From contig ONCC01000029.1 of assembly GCA_900316235.1 (NCBI GenBank), forward strand, positions 1 through 50,569: a stretch of 50,569 bases of DNA, given 5' to 3'. Made by a program: the position numbers and the translations under genes. The notes beneath the pieces were generated by a model, which was given only the letters and a program-made list of their open reading frames with translations, was not told the origin of the DNA and searched no databases. How positions within the stretch are numbered: the first letter of the stretch is position 1; the number at the start of each line of letters is the position of its first letter. The stretch is from an uncultured Bacteroidales bacterium. GTDB taxonomy: Bacteria > Bacteroidota > Bacteroidia > Bacteroidales > P3. This document shows positions 7,857 through 16,387 of the stretch, piece by piece.

Positions 7857-8504
7857 AAAAGAATTATACTTCTTTTCTTTGCCAATCTGGCTGGGGATGC
7901 CGTGGCCGGGGAGGACACGGTAGTCGTCGGGGAGTGTGAGCACGCGCGTCTTGAGTTTTTCTATCAGCGTGGGGTAGTCGCCACCGGGGAGGTCGGTACG
8001 GCCAATGCTGAAATGGAAGAGGGCGTCACCGGTGATGACAGCCTTGTCGACCACCACCACATAGCACATGCTCCCAGGGCAATGTCCGGGGACATAGCGG
8101 CACTCTATCTGAGGTGAAAGGTGAAAGGTGAGAGGTGAAAGGTGAAGGATTTCTCCATCCTCTATCTCATTTACTTCGAGGTCGCTCATGTCGTCCACGG
8201 CGAAGCCCATGAGATCGCCGTAGAGGGCGGCTTGTTTCAACAGATGGCGGCCTTCGGCATGCATGGTGACGGGCAGGTGGTAGTGCTCGCAGACCTGCCG
8301 CAGGCCCGCGATATGGTCGACATGGGCGTGCGTCAGCAGCACCATGACAGGCGTGAGGTCTTCCACCTCGACAAACTGCATCAGTTGCGAGTCTTCGAAC
8401 GAGGCCTCACAGGCGGGGTCGACGATGGCACACAGCTTCGTCTGCTCGTCGAAAATCACATATGTGTTGACCTCGAAATGATTGAATGTAAACTGCTTAA
8501 TCAT
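7848..8504 (-). CDS. Metallo-beta-lactamase-fold hydrolase (glyoxalase II-like)
   Basis: The 218-residue protein has all metal ligands of the glyoxalase II/MBL family: H59-A-H61-V-D63-H64, His141 in PGHCPG, Asp159 in TGDALF and His200 in LPGHG. It is short, like the cytosolic MBL hydrolases that cleave thioesters such as acylglutathione or other thiol adducts; the true substrate cannot be read from sequence. Residues 120-132 (LHLSPLTFHLSPQ) are encoded by five 7-bp tandem units (8113-8147) placed between the MBL core and the PGH motif, so they look like an inserted surface loop. The start at 8504 fits the conserved N-terminal strand. Confidence 0.85.
   Translation of the reverse strand: MIKQFTFNHFEVNTYVIFDEQTKLCAIVDPACEASFEDSQLMQFVEVEDLTPVMVLLTHAHVDHIAGLRQVCEHYHLPVTMHAEGRHLLKQAALYGDLMGFAVDDMSDLEVNEIEDGEILHLSPLTFHLSPQIECRYVPGHCPGSMCYVVVVDKAVITGDALFHFSIGRTDLPGGDYPTLIEKLKTRVLTLPDDYRVLPGHGIPSQIGKEKKYNSFLI
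8113..8147. repeat. (GGTGAAA)n heptamer repeat inside the MBL gene
   Basis: Five units of period 7 (GGTGAAA, GGTGAAA, GGTGAGA, GGTGAAA, GGTGAAG) lie in the coding region. The unit length is not a multiple of three, so slippage by one unit would truncate the enzyme before three of its metal ligands. Confidence 0.8.
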
Positions 8505-8514
8505 ACTTCTTTTT

Positions 8515-8760
8515 TAACGGCGAATTTAACGAATTACGCTAATTGGCTGCCGCGGGTTTTCTTTTCAACGGCGTTTTATTTCTTTTTAACGGCGAATGAC
8601 TCGAAAAACTCGAAGCTTATTCACTGTATTTTATTTATTTCAGCGGTGTTCATCGCCCCTTGCGGGGGTGCGCAGGTCATCTTAGGCTAATTACTCGAAA
8701 GCTTGCGCAGTCAATTGCATTGCGTAGCTTAGAGTAATTAGAGTAATTAGCCGTTTCCAT
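8515..8760. repeat. Repeat-filled intergenic region upstream of the MBL gene
   Basis: About 260 nt without a gene. It holds several diverged copies of the AACGGCGAAT...ACTCGAAGCT repeat in both orientations and a GCCCCTTGCGGGGGT palindrome near 8655. I see no promoter with good spacing and no coding sequence. Confidence 0.6.
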
Positions 8761-8766
8761 AAAAAC

Positions 8767-10530
8767 TTAGCCGTTGAGCCAGGCGTCGAACTGTTCGCGT
8801 TTGAGGGCGGGGATGTCGAGCTTCATCTTCTTGCGGAGGCCCCCAAGGTCATTGAAGAGCTTGTTGGGGTTGGCGGCTTTGAGCTGGGATATGGTATTGA
8901 TACCTGCCTTGCGGATTACCGGCACCCATTCGGCGGGGACGCCGTGCTTGACGAAATCCTCGTCGGTGGTGACGGCGGCTTTCTTCTCGGGCTTCATCAG
9001 GGGGAAGAGGAGCACGTCCTGAATGTTCTGTTCGTCTGTCATCATCATCACCAAGCGGTCGATGCCAATGCCCATGCCGCTAGTGGGTGGCATGCCGTAC
9101 TCGAGGGCGCGCACGAAGTCCATGTCGATAAACATGGCCTCGTCGTCGCCTTTCTCGCTCAGACGCAGCTGCTCCTGGAAGCGCTCCAGCTGGTCGATGG
9201 GGTCGTTGAGCTCGGAGTAGGCGTTGGCCAGCTCCTTGCCGCAGACGAAGAGCTCGAAGCGTTCGGTGAGGTTGGAATTGTCGCGGTGGCGCTTGCAGAG
9301 GGGCGACATGTCGATGGGGTAGTCTGTGACGAAGGTGGGCTGTATCAGCGTGGGCTCGCACTTCTCACCGAAGATGGCGTCGATCAGCTTGCCTTTGCCC
9401 ATCGTCTCGTCGACTTCAATGTTGAGGGCTTTGCAGGTGTCGCGCAGCTGCTGCTCGTCCATGTTCTCCACGTCGTAGCCAGTCTGTTCCTTGATGAGTT
9501 CGCACATCGGAGCGCGGCGGAAGGGACCGCCGAAGTCAATCTCATGACCCCACACGTTCACTTTGGTAGTGCCGTGTAACTCTTGGGCGATGCGTCCCAG
9601 CATGGTCTCGACGAAGGTCATCATCCAGTTGTAGTCCTTGTAGGCCACGTATATTTCCATGCAGGTGAACTCAGGGTTGTGTGTGCGGTCGATGCCCTCG
9701 TTGCGGAAGTTGCGGCTGAACTCGTACACTCCGGCATAGCCGCCGACGATAAGGCGCTTGAGGTACAGCTCGTCGGCGATGCGCAGGTAGAGCTCCATGT
9801 CCAGCGCGTTGTGGTGCGTGATGAAGGGGCGCGCCGCAGCGCCGCCGGGGATTACCTGCAGCACCGGTGTCTCCACCTCGAGGTAGCCCTGCTCGTTGAA
9901 GAAGGAGCGCATCGTGTTGATTATCTTGGTGCGCTGCACAAAAGTCTCGCGCACCTGCGGGTTGACGATAAGGTCCACATAGCGCTGGCGGTAGCGTAGC
10001 TCGGGGTCGCTGAAAGCGTCGTACACCACGCCGTCTTTCTCCTTGACGATGGGCAGGGGGCGCAGGCTCTTGCTGAGCACCGTGAGGCTCTTCACGTGGA
10101 TGGAGGTCTCACCCATCTGGGTGACAAAGACATAGCCCGTCACTCCGATGATGTCACCAATGTCGAGCAGGCGTTTGAAGACGGTATTGTAGAGGGTCTT
10201 ATCCTCGCCGGGGCATATCTCGTCGCGCTTGATATAGAGCTGGATGCGGCCGTAGGCGTCCTGCAGCTCCACGAAGGAGGCGGCACCCATGATGCGGCGG
10301 CTCATGATGCGGCCGGCGATGCTGATGTTCTGGAAGAGGCTGGATTTGTTCTCCGCTTCGCTATCGGAAGCTCCACTGGAGCTTCCTTCATCCTGCGGGA
10401 ATTGCTCCAGAATCTCGCAGCTCTTGGCGTTCACCTCATAGAGGGCGGCGGGATAAGGGTTGATGCCCAGATTCTTCAGCTCTGCCAGCGAATTGCGGCG
10501 TATCTGTTCTTGCTCAGTAAGTTCTGCCAT
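8767..10530 (-). CDS. lysS: Lysyl-tRNA synthetase, class II
   Basis: The 587-residue enzyme charges tRNA-Lys with lysine. The N-terminal OB-fold anticodon-binding domain contains [17 protein letters not shown]. The catalytic domain shows class II motif 2 ([17 protein letters not shown]) and motif 3 ([12 protein letters not shown]). A C-terminal extension of about 75 residues with a helix-hairpin-like character follows, as I remember for Bacteroidota LysRS. Just before the OB fold there is an unusual Ser/Glu-rich insert ([18 protein letters not shown]) encoded over a perfect 8-bp palindrome at 10367-10385. The gene has its own consensus promoter at 10567-10598. Confidence 0.97.
   Translation of the reverse strand: MAELTEQEQIRRNSLAELKNLGINPYPAALYEVNAKSCEILEQFPQDEGSSSGASDSEAENKSSLFQNISIAGRIMSRRIMGAASFVELQDAYGRIQLYIKRDEICPGEDKTLYNTVFKRLLDIGDIIGVTGYVFVTQMGETSIHVKSLTVLSKSLRPLPIVKEKDGVVYDAFSDPELRYRQRYVDLIVNPQVRETFVQRTKIINTMRSFFNEQGYLEVETPVLQVIPGGAAARPFITHHNALDMELYLRIADELYLKRLIVGGYAGVYEFSRNFRNEGIDRTHNPEFTCMEIYVAYKDYNWMMTFVETMLGRIAQELHGTTKVNVWGHEIDFGGPFRRAPMCELIKEQTGYDVENMDEQQLRDTCKALNIEVDETMGKGKLIDAIFGEKCEPTLIQPTFVTDYPIDMSPLCKRHRDNSNLTERFELFVCGKELANAYSELNDPIDQLERFQEQLRLSEKGDDEAMFIDMDFVRALEYGMPPTSGMGIGIDRLVMMMTDEQNIQDVLLFPLMKPEKKAAVTTDEDFVKHGVPAEWVPVIRKAGINTISQLKAANPNKLFNDLGGLRKKMKLDIPALKREQFDAWLNG
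10367..10385. repeat. Palindrome inserted in-frame in lysS
   Basis: GAAGCTCC and GGAGCTTC form perfect 8-bp arms around three bases. They encode part of a low-complexity insert ahead of the conserved OB-fold of LysRS. Confidence 0.6.
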
Positions 10531-10566
10531 AATATCTTAAAGTATTTTTGTATTCTAAAATAAAAT

Positions 10567-10598
10567 GCAAAAATACAAAGAAAGCCTGATATGGCAAA
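10567..10598 (-). promoter_or_regulatory. Consensus promoter of lysS
   Basis: On the minus strand TTTG (10595-10598), then exactly 19 bases, then TATTTTTGC (10567-10575). The leader to the ATG at 10530 would be about 30 nt. Confidence 0.8.
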
Positions 10599-10600
10599 AT

Positions 10601-11161
10601 TTATTTTACACGGCGGAGGGAATGCAGGCGGTGTGTATATTTCTCGCCATCGAAGATTCCCTGACCATCGAGGATGTCAATGCGCACGAAACCAGACGAG
10701 TGGATAATGCGTCCGTCACCTATGCAGATGCCCACATGGATGATGCGACCTTGGTCGTTCTGGAAGAAAGCAAGGTCATCGCGTTGCACGTCACAAAGAC
10801 AGACCTCGTGACCGCAGGTCACCTGCTGTGAGGCATCGCGAGGGAGCCATACACCATTGGCTTTGAAGCAAATCTGAGTGAGACCGGAGCAGTCGATGCC
10901 ATCCTTCGAGCGGCCACCCCAGAGATAGGGGGTGTTGAGGAAGCAGTGTTCGGCCAAGTCGGCAGCACTCTCGAAGGACACATACTGCTTGTTGTCGACC
11001 CAACCCTCGTAGCCGTCATACTCGCATTTCACCAGCGACCATTTCTCCTGACGATCAATCACTTCCACCGTATCACCGAGCACCAGCTGGTTCACCATCT
11101 CGGCCCGATCTGTGGCCTCCTTCCTCATCGGCACTGCCGACAAAAAACAATACCCCTTCAT
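10601..11161 (-). CDS. SH3-domain NlpC/P60 cell-wall peptidase
   Basis: The 186-residue protein joins an N-terminal bacterial SH3 domain (about 15-62, including YDGYEGWVDNKQYV) to an NlpC/P60 cysteine peptidase domain with PYLWGG, the catalytic Cys91 in DGIDCSGLTQ, His142 and His154. Such enzymes cut the D-glutamyl-diamino acid bond of murein stem peptides. No signal peptide is visible, so it may act on imported muropeptides in the cytoplasm, as known for YkfC-like members; this is an inference. It follows the DUF4294 gene on the same strand, separated by a heptamer repeat array. Confidence 0.85.
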   Translation of the reverse strand: MKGYCFLSAVPMRKEATDRAEMVNQLVLGDTVEVIDRQEKWSLVKCEYDGYEGWVDNKQYVSFESAADLAEHCFLNTPYLWGGRSKDGIDCSGLTQICFKANGVWLPRDASQQVTCGHEVCLCDVQRDDLAFFQNDQGRIIHVGICIGDGRIIHSSGFVRIDILDGQGIFDGEKYTHRLHSLRRVK

Positions 11162-11167
11162 GTCTTT

Positions 11168-11266
11168 AAGGTTTAAGGGTTAAGGGTTAAGGGTTAAGGG
11201 TTAAGGGTTAAGGGTTAAGGGTTAAGGGTTAAGGGTTAAGGGTTAAGGGTTAAGGGTTAAGGGTTA
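11168..11266. repeat. (GGGTTAA)n heptamer array between two genes
   Basis: Twelve perfect GGGTTAA units run from 11177 to 11260, with a degenerate unit before and a six-base partial unit after. On the coding (minus) strand the array starts with the stop codon of the DUF4294 gene and ends a few bases before the NlpC/P60 ATG, so it makes up almost the whole intercistronic region. Confidence 0.95.
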
Positions 11267-11965
11267 CAATTGTCCTCGTTCTATTGACTTGACAATGCGT
11301 TCAATAAGTTCATCCTTCTTGTCGTTACCAGGGTCGTATTTGGTTTTCAGATTGTAGCCAAAAAGACGCGCCAACGCCTGATACAAACCGGCACGGAACG
11401 AACCCCTCAATTCGCCCACCAACTGGTAGGCCGTACGACTGGTCTCACGGTCTATCAACTTGATTAACACCAATCCCTGCGAGAAAGTGTATTTCGACAA
11501 TTGGTCTTTATAGTCATCCTTGAGTTGCTGTTCGGCACGCTTGATGGCAGCCTTGCGCTCCTTCTTGGGGAGGTTGGCAATCTCTACCTCCAGTCCGTCG
11601 AGTCTCCGCTTCGCCTCGCGGGCATAAGGCAGCATCAACCGCACATTGCGGATGAGTTTGGCATTCTTCTTTATCTCCTTAGGCGTAAGCAACATACCTG
11701 AGGCATAGACATTTACCTCTCTGAGGTAGACGAGCGGAATGGTATCGCCGTCGACAACAACACCAAAGGTGTAGTGTTCCGAAGCCGTCTTCTTTATCTC
11801 TTGACGGGAAAGGCGTTGGATGGGCATCAGCTTCGTCGCCAAACGGGACCTCACCCTCAACGAATCCACCAGAGCAGCCCTTATCGTCACCTTATTTTCC
11901 TGGGCAGAGACTCCCAAGGCAAACAACGTGAGCAACAGAAGTATAGCTTGTCGGCGAAACATCAT
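11264..11965 (-). CDS. DUF4294 family exported protein
   Basis: The ATG at 11965 gives MMFRRQAILLLLTLFALGVSA, a proper signal peptide with cleavage before QEN; an upstream ATG at 11998 would only add a charged extension. The mature part (about 210 residues) has the DUF4294 pattern known from Bacteroidota: GVVVDGDTIPLVYLREVNVY, then a basic helical region (YAREAKRRLDGLEVEI), then the final TAYQLVGELRGSFRAGLYQAL block. Function is unknown; a periplasmic or envelope role is suggested by the signal. It is followed on the same strand by the NlpC/P60 gene. The promoter side faces the ABC exporter operon. Confidence 0.8.
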   Translation of the reverse strand: MMFRRQAILLLLTLFALGVSAQENKVTIRAALVDSLRVRSRLATKLMPIQRLSRQEIKKTASEHYTFGVVVDGDTIPLVYLREVNVYASGMLLTPKEIKKNAKLIRNVRLMLPYAREAKRRLDGLEVEIANLPKKERKAAIKRAEQQLKDDYKDQLSKYTFSQGLVLIKLIDRETSRTAYQLVGELRGSFRAGLYQALARLFGYNLKTKYDPGNDKKDELIERIVKSIERGQL

Positions 11966-12035
11966 CCTCAAATGCTTTTCTTTTTCCAATAACTCCAAAA
12001 AATGCTTTTTATTTTACTGTGTGAGAAAAAAAGCG

Positions 12036-12044
12036 TACCTTTGC
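12036..12044 (+). promoter_or_regulatory. -7 element of the ABC-2 exporter operon
   Basis: TACCTTTGC with TTTA 19 bases upstream (12013-12016), one mismatch to the -33 consensus. The leader to the ATG at 12075 is about 24 nt. Confidence 0.6.
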
Positions 12045-12074
12045 AACCCGAAAACAAACACACAATCATATATC

Positions 12075-12851
12075 ATGGAAGAGATTCTGCGCGTGGAAGA
12101 GCTGTGCAAGACCTTCACGCTCTCGCGCAAACAACAAAAGATTGAGCGTACCACCGCCAAACGCAAGACGGCGGTGGACCACCTGAGTTTCAACGCCTAC
12201 CGTGGCGAGATTTTCGGTTTGCTTGGTCCCAACGGTGCCGGCAAGACCACCACCCTCCGCATGCTGTCCACCCTCATCCGTCCCGACGAAGGCGACGCCA
12301 TCCTCGACGGCTGCAGCGTAGTGAATGAGCCCGAAAATGTGCGCGCCAAGATTGGTTTCCTTACCTCCGAGCTCAAGCTCGAGGACTTCTTCACACCCAA
12401 CTACCTCTTCGACTTCTTCAGCCGCCTGCACGCTGTCGACGAAAGCACTATGGCGGAGCGTAAGGAGCGCATGTTCAAGCGCTTCGGTATCGACAAGTTT
12501 GCCGAGGTGAAGGTCGCCAACCTCTCCACCGGCATGAAGCAGAAACTCTCGCTGGTCATCTCGCTGGTGCACGACCCCGAGATTATCATCTTCGACGAGC
12601 CCACCAACGGCCTCGACGTGCTGACGGCACGCACCGTCACCGACTACCTGCAAGAACTGCGAGCCGAGGGTAAGACCATCATCCTGAGCACCCACATTTT
12701 CAGTCTTGTGGAGCGTCTCTGCGATCGTGTGGGCATCATCATCGACGGCCGCATGATTACCTGCGGAAGCCTCGAGGAGGTCTGCAACGGACTCCCGCTG
12801 GAAGACAGATTCTTCAATATTTACAAAGAAGTGAAAGGAGGTGAAGAATGA
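12075..12851 (+). CDS. ABC-2 type exporter, ATPase subunit (NatA-like)
   Basis: The start at 12075 (258 residues, MEEILRVEELCKTF) follows the promoter at 12036; longer readings would extend through the promoter. The protein has Walker A GPNGAGKTTT at 51-60, the ABC signature LSTGMKQKLSL, Walker B IIIFDEPTNGLD and the H-loop STHIF. A short basic insert (RKQQKIERTTAKRKTA) precedes the first core strand. It overlaps the permease gene by ATGA (12848-12851), so the two subunits are translationally coupled. NatA/NatB systems export sodium or small molecules; the substrate here is not known. Confidence 0.9.
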   Translation: MEEILRVEELCKTFTLSRKQQKIERTTAKRKTAVDHLSFNAYRGEIFGLLGPNGAGKTTTLRMLSTLIRPDEGDAILDGCSVVNEPENVRAKIGFLTSELKLEDFFTPNYLFDFFSRLHAVDESTMAERKERMFKRFGIDKFAEVKVANLSTGMKQKLSLVISLVHDPEIIIFDEPTNGLDVLTARTVTDYLQELRAEGKTIILSTHIFSLVERLCDRVGIIIDGRMITCGSLEEVCNGLPLEDRFFNIYKEVKGGEE

Positions 12852-14056
12852 AAAGTAACGCCATAACGATAATCAAGAAAGAGTTTGCCCGTTTCTTTGG
12901 CGACCGCCAACTGATATTCACCGCCCTCATCATGCCGGGATTGCTCATCTACCTCATCTACAGCTTCATGGGCACAGGCATTGAGAGTATGATACAAGAG
13001 GGGGCGAACGACAATGTCACCCTCCGTGTGGAGAATATGCCCGAGAGCATCGCCCCGATGTTCGACGGTGCCGACAGCCTCAACATCAATGTCCTCCCCT
13101 CCCCCTTCACCCAGAAAGACATCGACCAACTGGAGGACAAGAACCTCAACACCGTGCTCATGCGCTTCCCGGCCGACTTCGACCAACAACTCGTTACCTA
13201 TGACCCCCAGAGTGGCCTCCCCGCACCCAACATTGAAATCTACTACAACTCGACCAACAACGCCACCCAGCGCGTCTACACTATGCTCACCACCATGCTC
13301 ACCAGCTTCGAGGAGAGCATCTGCAACCGTTTCGACATCAACCGCGTGGACGAACTTGACGACGAGAATCCATCCTTCGACCAAGCCACCGAAGATAACA
13401 TCGGTGCCATGATCTGGAGCAAGATCCTGCCCATGCTCATCCTCATGATGCTCTTCAGCGGCGTGATGGCCATCGCCCCCAGCGCCATTGCCGGTGAGAA
13501 GGAACGCGGCACCATAGCCACCCTCCTCGTCACCCCCATGCGCCGCAACGAGTTGGCGCTCGGCAAAATCATCTCCCTCAGCGGTATAGCGCTCCTCAGC
13601 GGTATCTCCAGCTTCATCGGTATCGCCCTCTCGCTGCCCAAGATGATACAAGGCGATGTCGACACCTCGGCTCTCGGATTCCACTACACCACAGGCGATT
13701 ACTTCGTCCTGCTGCTCACTATTCTCGCCGCCGTACTCATCATGGCCTCGGCCGTCAGTCTCCTCTCGGCTCTGGCCAAGGACGTCAAAAATGCCGGCAC
13801 CATGGTGCTGCCCCTGATGCTCGTGGTGATGCTCTGCGGCCTGCTGCCCATGTTCCAGACCGGAGCATCAGAGAACCTTGTTGTCTACCTCATTCCCTTC
13901 TACAACAGCATCGAGGTGATGACCGCCATCTTCGCCCACGAAGTGCAGTGGATACCCGTAGTCATTACGCTGGCCGCTAACATTGTCTACACTGGCATCG
14001 CCGTCTGGGTTCTCACCCGCATGTTCAACAGCGAGAAGATTATGTTCTCAAGATAA
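12848..14056 (+). CDS. ABC-2 type exporter, permease subunit (NatB-like)
   Basis: The 402-residue membrane protein has one N-terminal transmembrane helix (about 20-38, LIFTALIMPGLLIYLIYSF), a large extracytoplasmic domain (about 40-190), then a C-terminal bundle of about five helices including the conserved GEKERGTIATLLVTPMRR loop that marks the ABC-2/NatB family. It is coupled to the ATPase gene by a 4-base overlap and followed after 13 nt by an exported hydrolase gene. The large periplasmic domain is typical for COG1668-like exporters. Confidence 0.88.
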   Translation: MKSNAITIIKKEFARFFGDRQLIFTALIMPGLLIYLIYSFMGTGIESMIQEGANDNVTLRVENMPESIAPMFDGADSLNINVLPSPFTQKDIDQLEDKNLNTVLMRFPADFDQQLVTYDPQSGLPAPNIEIYYNSTNNATQRVYTMLTTMLTSFEESICNRFDINRVDELDDENPSFDQATEDNIGAMIWSKILPMLILMMLFSGVMAIAPSAIAGEKERGTIATLLVTPMRRNELALGKIISLSGIALLSGISSFIGIALSLPKMIQGDVDTSALGFHYTTGDYFVLLLTILAAVLIMASAVSLLSALAKDVKNAGTMVLPLMLVVMLCGLLPMFQTGASENLVVYLIPFYNSIEVMTAIFAHEVQWIPVVITLAANIVYTGIAVWVLTRMFNSEKIMFSR

Positions 14057-14069
14057 GTAGTTAAGCCGA

Positions 14070-15437
14070 ATGCGAAAGATAATTCTGGTGCTTTTGTTGA
14101 GCGTGGGCCTGACGGCCCACGCTCAGCATTGGTGGACCGGCTGGAGCCAACAGACAGGACTCGCTCTCTGCCTCCATCAGACCGACAGCAACTACGAACT
14201 CTATAGCCCCCTCCAAACCTCCGCCCCTATCCCCGTCAGCAAGTGGTCGCTCCAAGGCGACACCATGCGTCTCGAGTGCGCATCCATCGGATTCAAAACC
14301 ACCCTAGTAAAGCGAGATAGCATCTGGATCGGCACCTGGCGGCAAGGCATCATGAAAGAATCTATTACCTTCCGTCCCTCCGACACCCTCTACCAACTCC
14401 GCCGTCCACAGACACCTCTCCCACCCTACCGATTCAGTGAGGAAATTATCACTGCCGACTATACTGACTCTCAGGGAAATGCCGTCCACCTCGAAGGCAC
14501 TTTGAGTGTGCCGCACGATTCGACCATGCGGTATCCCTGCTTGGTTCTCGTCTCCGGCAGTGGCCAACAGAACCGCGACGAGGAAATCTTCTTCCACAAG
14601 CCCTTCCTGGTCCTCGCCGACTATCTGGCTTCGCACGGCATCGCTGTCCTCCGCTACGACGACCGTGGCGTGGGTGCCAGCACCGGTCCTCTCGATTCCG
14701 CCGATACTCATCTCTTCTCCGAAGATGCTGAGGCAATGTTCAACGCCCTGAAAGCCAACCCCCATGTAGACTTCACCCGACTCGGCATCGGCGGTCACAG
14801 CGAGGGTGGCGCCATTGCCCCCATGGTGGCTGCAAGGAATAAAGATGTGAAGTTTGTCGTCATACTCGCCGGACAGGGCTGCACAGGCCTCGAAGTCCTT
14901 GTGCAACAGAACGAAGCGCTCTACCGTGCCAAAGGCGTCAGCGACAGTCTCGTAGCTATCCGCACACGCTGCATGCGCGAAATCTTCACCACTACCGTAG
15001 AGACGCGGCCCGCCGCGTCTCCCCTGACAGTCAAAGACTATCAATCCATCATCGCAAAACATACCGCCAACCTCACCAAAGAGCAAATCGACAGCATCGA
15101 CCTCCGCAAAGGCACCGCCTACGCCCTCAAGCAGCAACTCGACAGTCGCTGGATGCGCTCCTTCCTCACCCTCGACCCTGCCGACTATCTACCTAAGGTC
15201 CAATGTCCTATCCTCGCCCTGCAAGGCATGAAGGACTGTCAGGTCGTGGCTCTTCCCAACATCACAGGCATCACCCGCCTGGCAGGAAACAATAATAAAC
15301 ATCAGCTATTTACAGATCTGAATCACCTCTTCCAGCACTGCGAGACAGGCTCCCCCGACGAGTACATCCAAATCGAGGAGACCTTCGACCCCGAAGTCAT
15401 GAAAGCTCTCGCTGACTGGATTCTCGCCCTTCCCTAG
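14070..15437 (+). CDS. Exported alpha/beta hydrolase
   Basis: The 455-residue protein starts with a signal peptide (MRKIILVLLLSVGLTAHA). After an N-terminal beta domain (about 20-130) comes an alpha/beta-hydrolase core: oxyanion region VLVSGSGQQNRDE, RYDDRGVGAST, nucleophile elbow GGHSEGG with Ser244, an Asp near LQGMKDCQV and a late His in DLNHLFQ. It resembles periplasmic serine esterases or peptidases of Bacteroidota. An in-frame palindrome (15000-15021) adds ETRPAAS around residue 311, in a lid-like region. It lies 13 nt after the ABC permease and may be co-transcribed; the substrate is unknown. Confidence 0.82.
   Translation: MRKIILVLLLSVGLTAHAQHWWTGWSQQTGLALCLHQTDSNYELYSPLQTSAPIPVSKWSLQGDTMRLECASIGFKTTLVKRDSIWIGTWRQGIMKESITFRPSDTLYQLRRPQTPLPPYRFSEEIITADYTDSQGNAVHLEGTLSVPHDSTMRYPCLVLVSGSGQQNRDEEIFFHKPFLVLADYLASHGIAVLRYDDRGVGASTGPLDSADTHLFSEDAEAMFNALKANPHVDFTRLGIGGHSEGGAIAPMVAARNKDVKFVVILAGQGCTGLEVLVQQNEALYRAKGVSDSLVAIRTRCMREIFTTTVETRPAASPLTVKDYQSIIAKHTANLTKEQIDSIDLRKGTAYALKQQLDSRWMRSFLTLDPADYLPKVQCPILALQGMKDCQVVALPNITGITRLAGNNNKHQLFTDLNHLFQHCETGSPDEYIQIEETFDPEVMKALADWILALP
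15000..15021. repeat. Palindrome inserted in-frame in the alpha/beta hydrolase gene
   Basis: GAGACGCGGC and GCCGCGTCTC form perfect 10-bp arms around two bases. The same kind of palindrome is familiar to me from intergenic regions of Bacteroidales; here it is translated as part of VETRPAASPL. Confidence 0.65.
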
Positions 15438-15552
15438 TCCTTATTCTCTCTTGCCATCGTAGGGCATGATAAAGGGAGGAATAAGAGAAGAGTAAGAGGG
15501 GAGTAAGAGGGAATCTCTACAGCAGGCTTATTATCAAGCAGTTATAGATACA

Positions 15553-15586
15553 ATGAAAGCGCCCCTTGCAAAAGGGGTGCTTTCAT
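15553..15586. terminator. Strong hairpin between convergent genes
   Basis: ATGAAAGC-g-CCCCTT pairs with AAAGGGG-t-GCTTTCAT. It lies between the hydrolase (+) and radical SAM (-) stop codons and would serve both directions; T-tracts are weak. Confidence 0.65.
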
Positions 15587-15607
15587 GTTTATCAAATTAA
15601 TTTTCAA

Positions 15608-16381
15608 TTAATTATCCTCGACAGCACCTTTGATTTGAACCTTTGTAATCTCTTCGTCGATGATGGGTTGGACGAGGGCTTTCATCTCTTGCGGGGAGAA
15701 TTTCTCCAATCCCTGCATGGGGGTGGCACGGTCGATGGTATAGACCATCCACTCACGTGGTTTCAAGAGTCTTACGATGTCCATCATGGGGAGAATCACC
15801 TCAGGACGTGCGGAATCAAATCCGTTGCCCCGCAGCATGCAGGTCTGAAGGACAAAGTGGCCCTCGAACTGCTTGAGAGCCTCAATGACACGCTTTACGT
15901 CGTATCCCGGGGCGGGCATATTGATTTTCTCCACCAGCTCATTGGTGGGGGCGTCGATTTTCATGATGGGATTATCAACGCGTCGCAAAGCGTTGAAAAT
16001 CTCCGGAATATGGACTCGTGTGGCATTGCTCAGCACACTAACCTTTGCCTTGGGGTAATAATGGTCGCGCAACCGCAGCGTGTCGTCGATAATCAGCGGG
16101 AACTCGGGATTCAACGTCGGCTCTCCATCACCGCTGAAGGTGATGCTGTCGACGGGAGTATTCTCTTTTGCAAGGCGTTGCAGCATACGCTCCAAATCAC
16201 CCCGCACCTTCTCAGCGGTGGGCAGCACGGTATCATTGCGGCCGTCACGGTTCCAGCCGCACTCGCAGTAGATGCAGTCGAAATTGCATATCTTGCCTTT
16301 CTCGGGCAGCAGATTGATACCCAGCGAACTGCCAAGTCGCCGACTGAATATGGGTCCAAAAACAGTCTCTTCGCGTATCAT
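15608..16381 (-). CDS. Radical SAM protein (COG0731-like)
   Basis: The 257-residue protein carries the 4Fe-4S/SAM motif C32-NFD-C36-IY-C39 (CxxxCxxC) near the N-terminus after an FSRRLGSSLGINLLP segment, then SGDGEPTLNPEF, typical of COG0731 radical SAM proteins. These are relatives of wybutosine and molybdenum-cofactor type enzymes whose bacterial members are mostly uncharacterised. There is no additional cluster or SPASM domain. It follows the glutathione peroxidase gene by 6 nt on the same strand, so the two are probably co-transcribed. The reaction cannot be assigned. Confidence 0.8.
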   Translation of the reverse strand: MIREETVFGPIFSRRLGSSLGINLLPEKGKICNFDCIYCECGWNRDGRNDTVLPTAEKVRGDLERMLQRLAKENTPVDSITFSGDGEPTLNPEFPLIIDDTLRLRDHYYPKAKVSVLSNATRVHIPEIFNALRRVDNPIMKIDAPTNELVEKINMPAPGYDVKRVIEALKQFEGHFVLQTCMLRGNGFDSARPEVILPMMDIVRLLKPREWMVYTIDRATPMQGLEKFSPQEMKALVQPIIDEEITKVQIKGAVEDN

Positions 16382-16387
16382 TGAGTT

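Noticed and set aside
11168..11266. Telomere-like repeat marking a replicon end
   Set aside because: The array is internal, flanked by ordinary genes on both sides, and fits the pattern of other short tandem repeats between cistrons.
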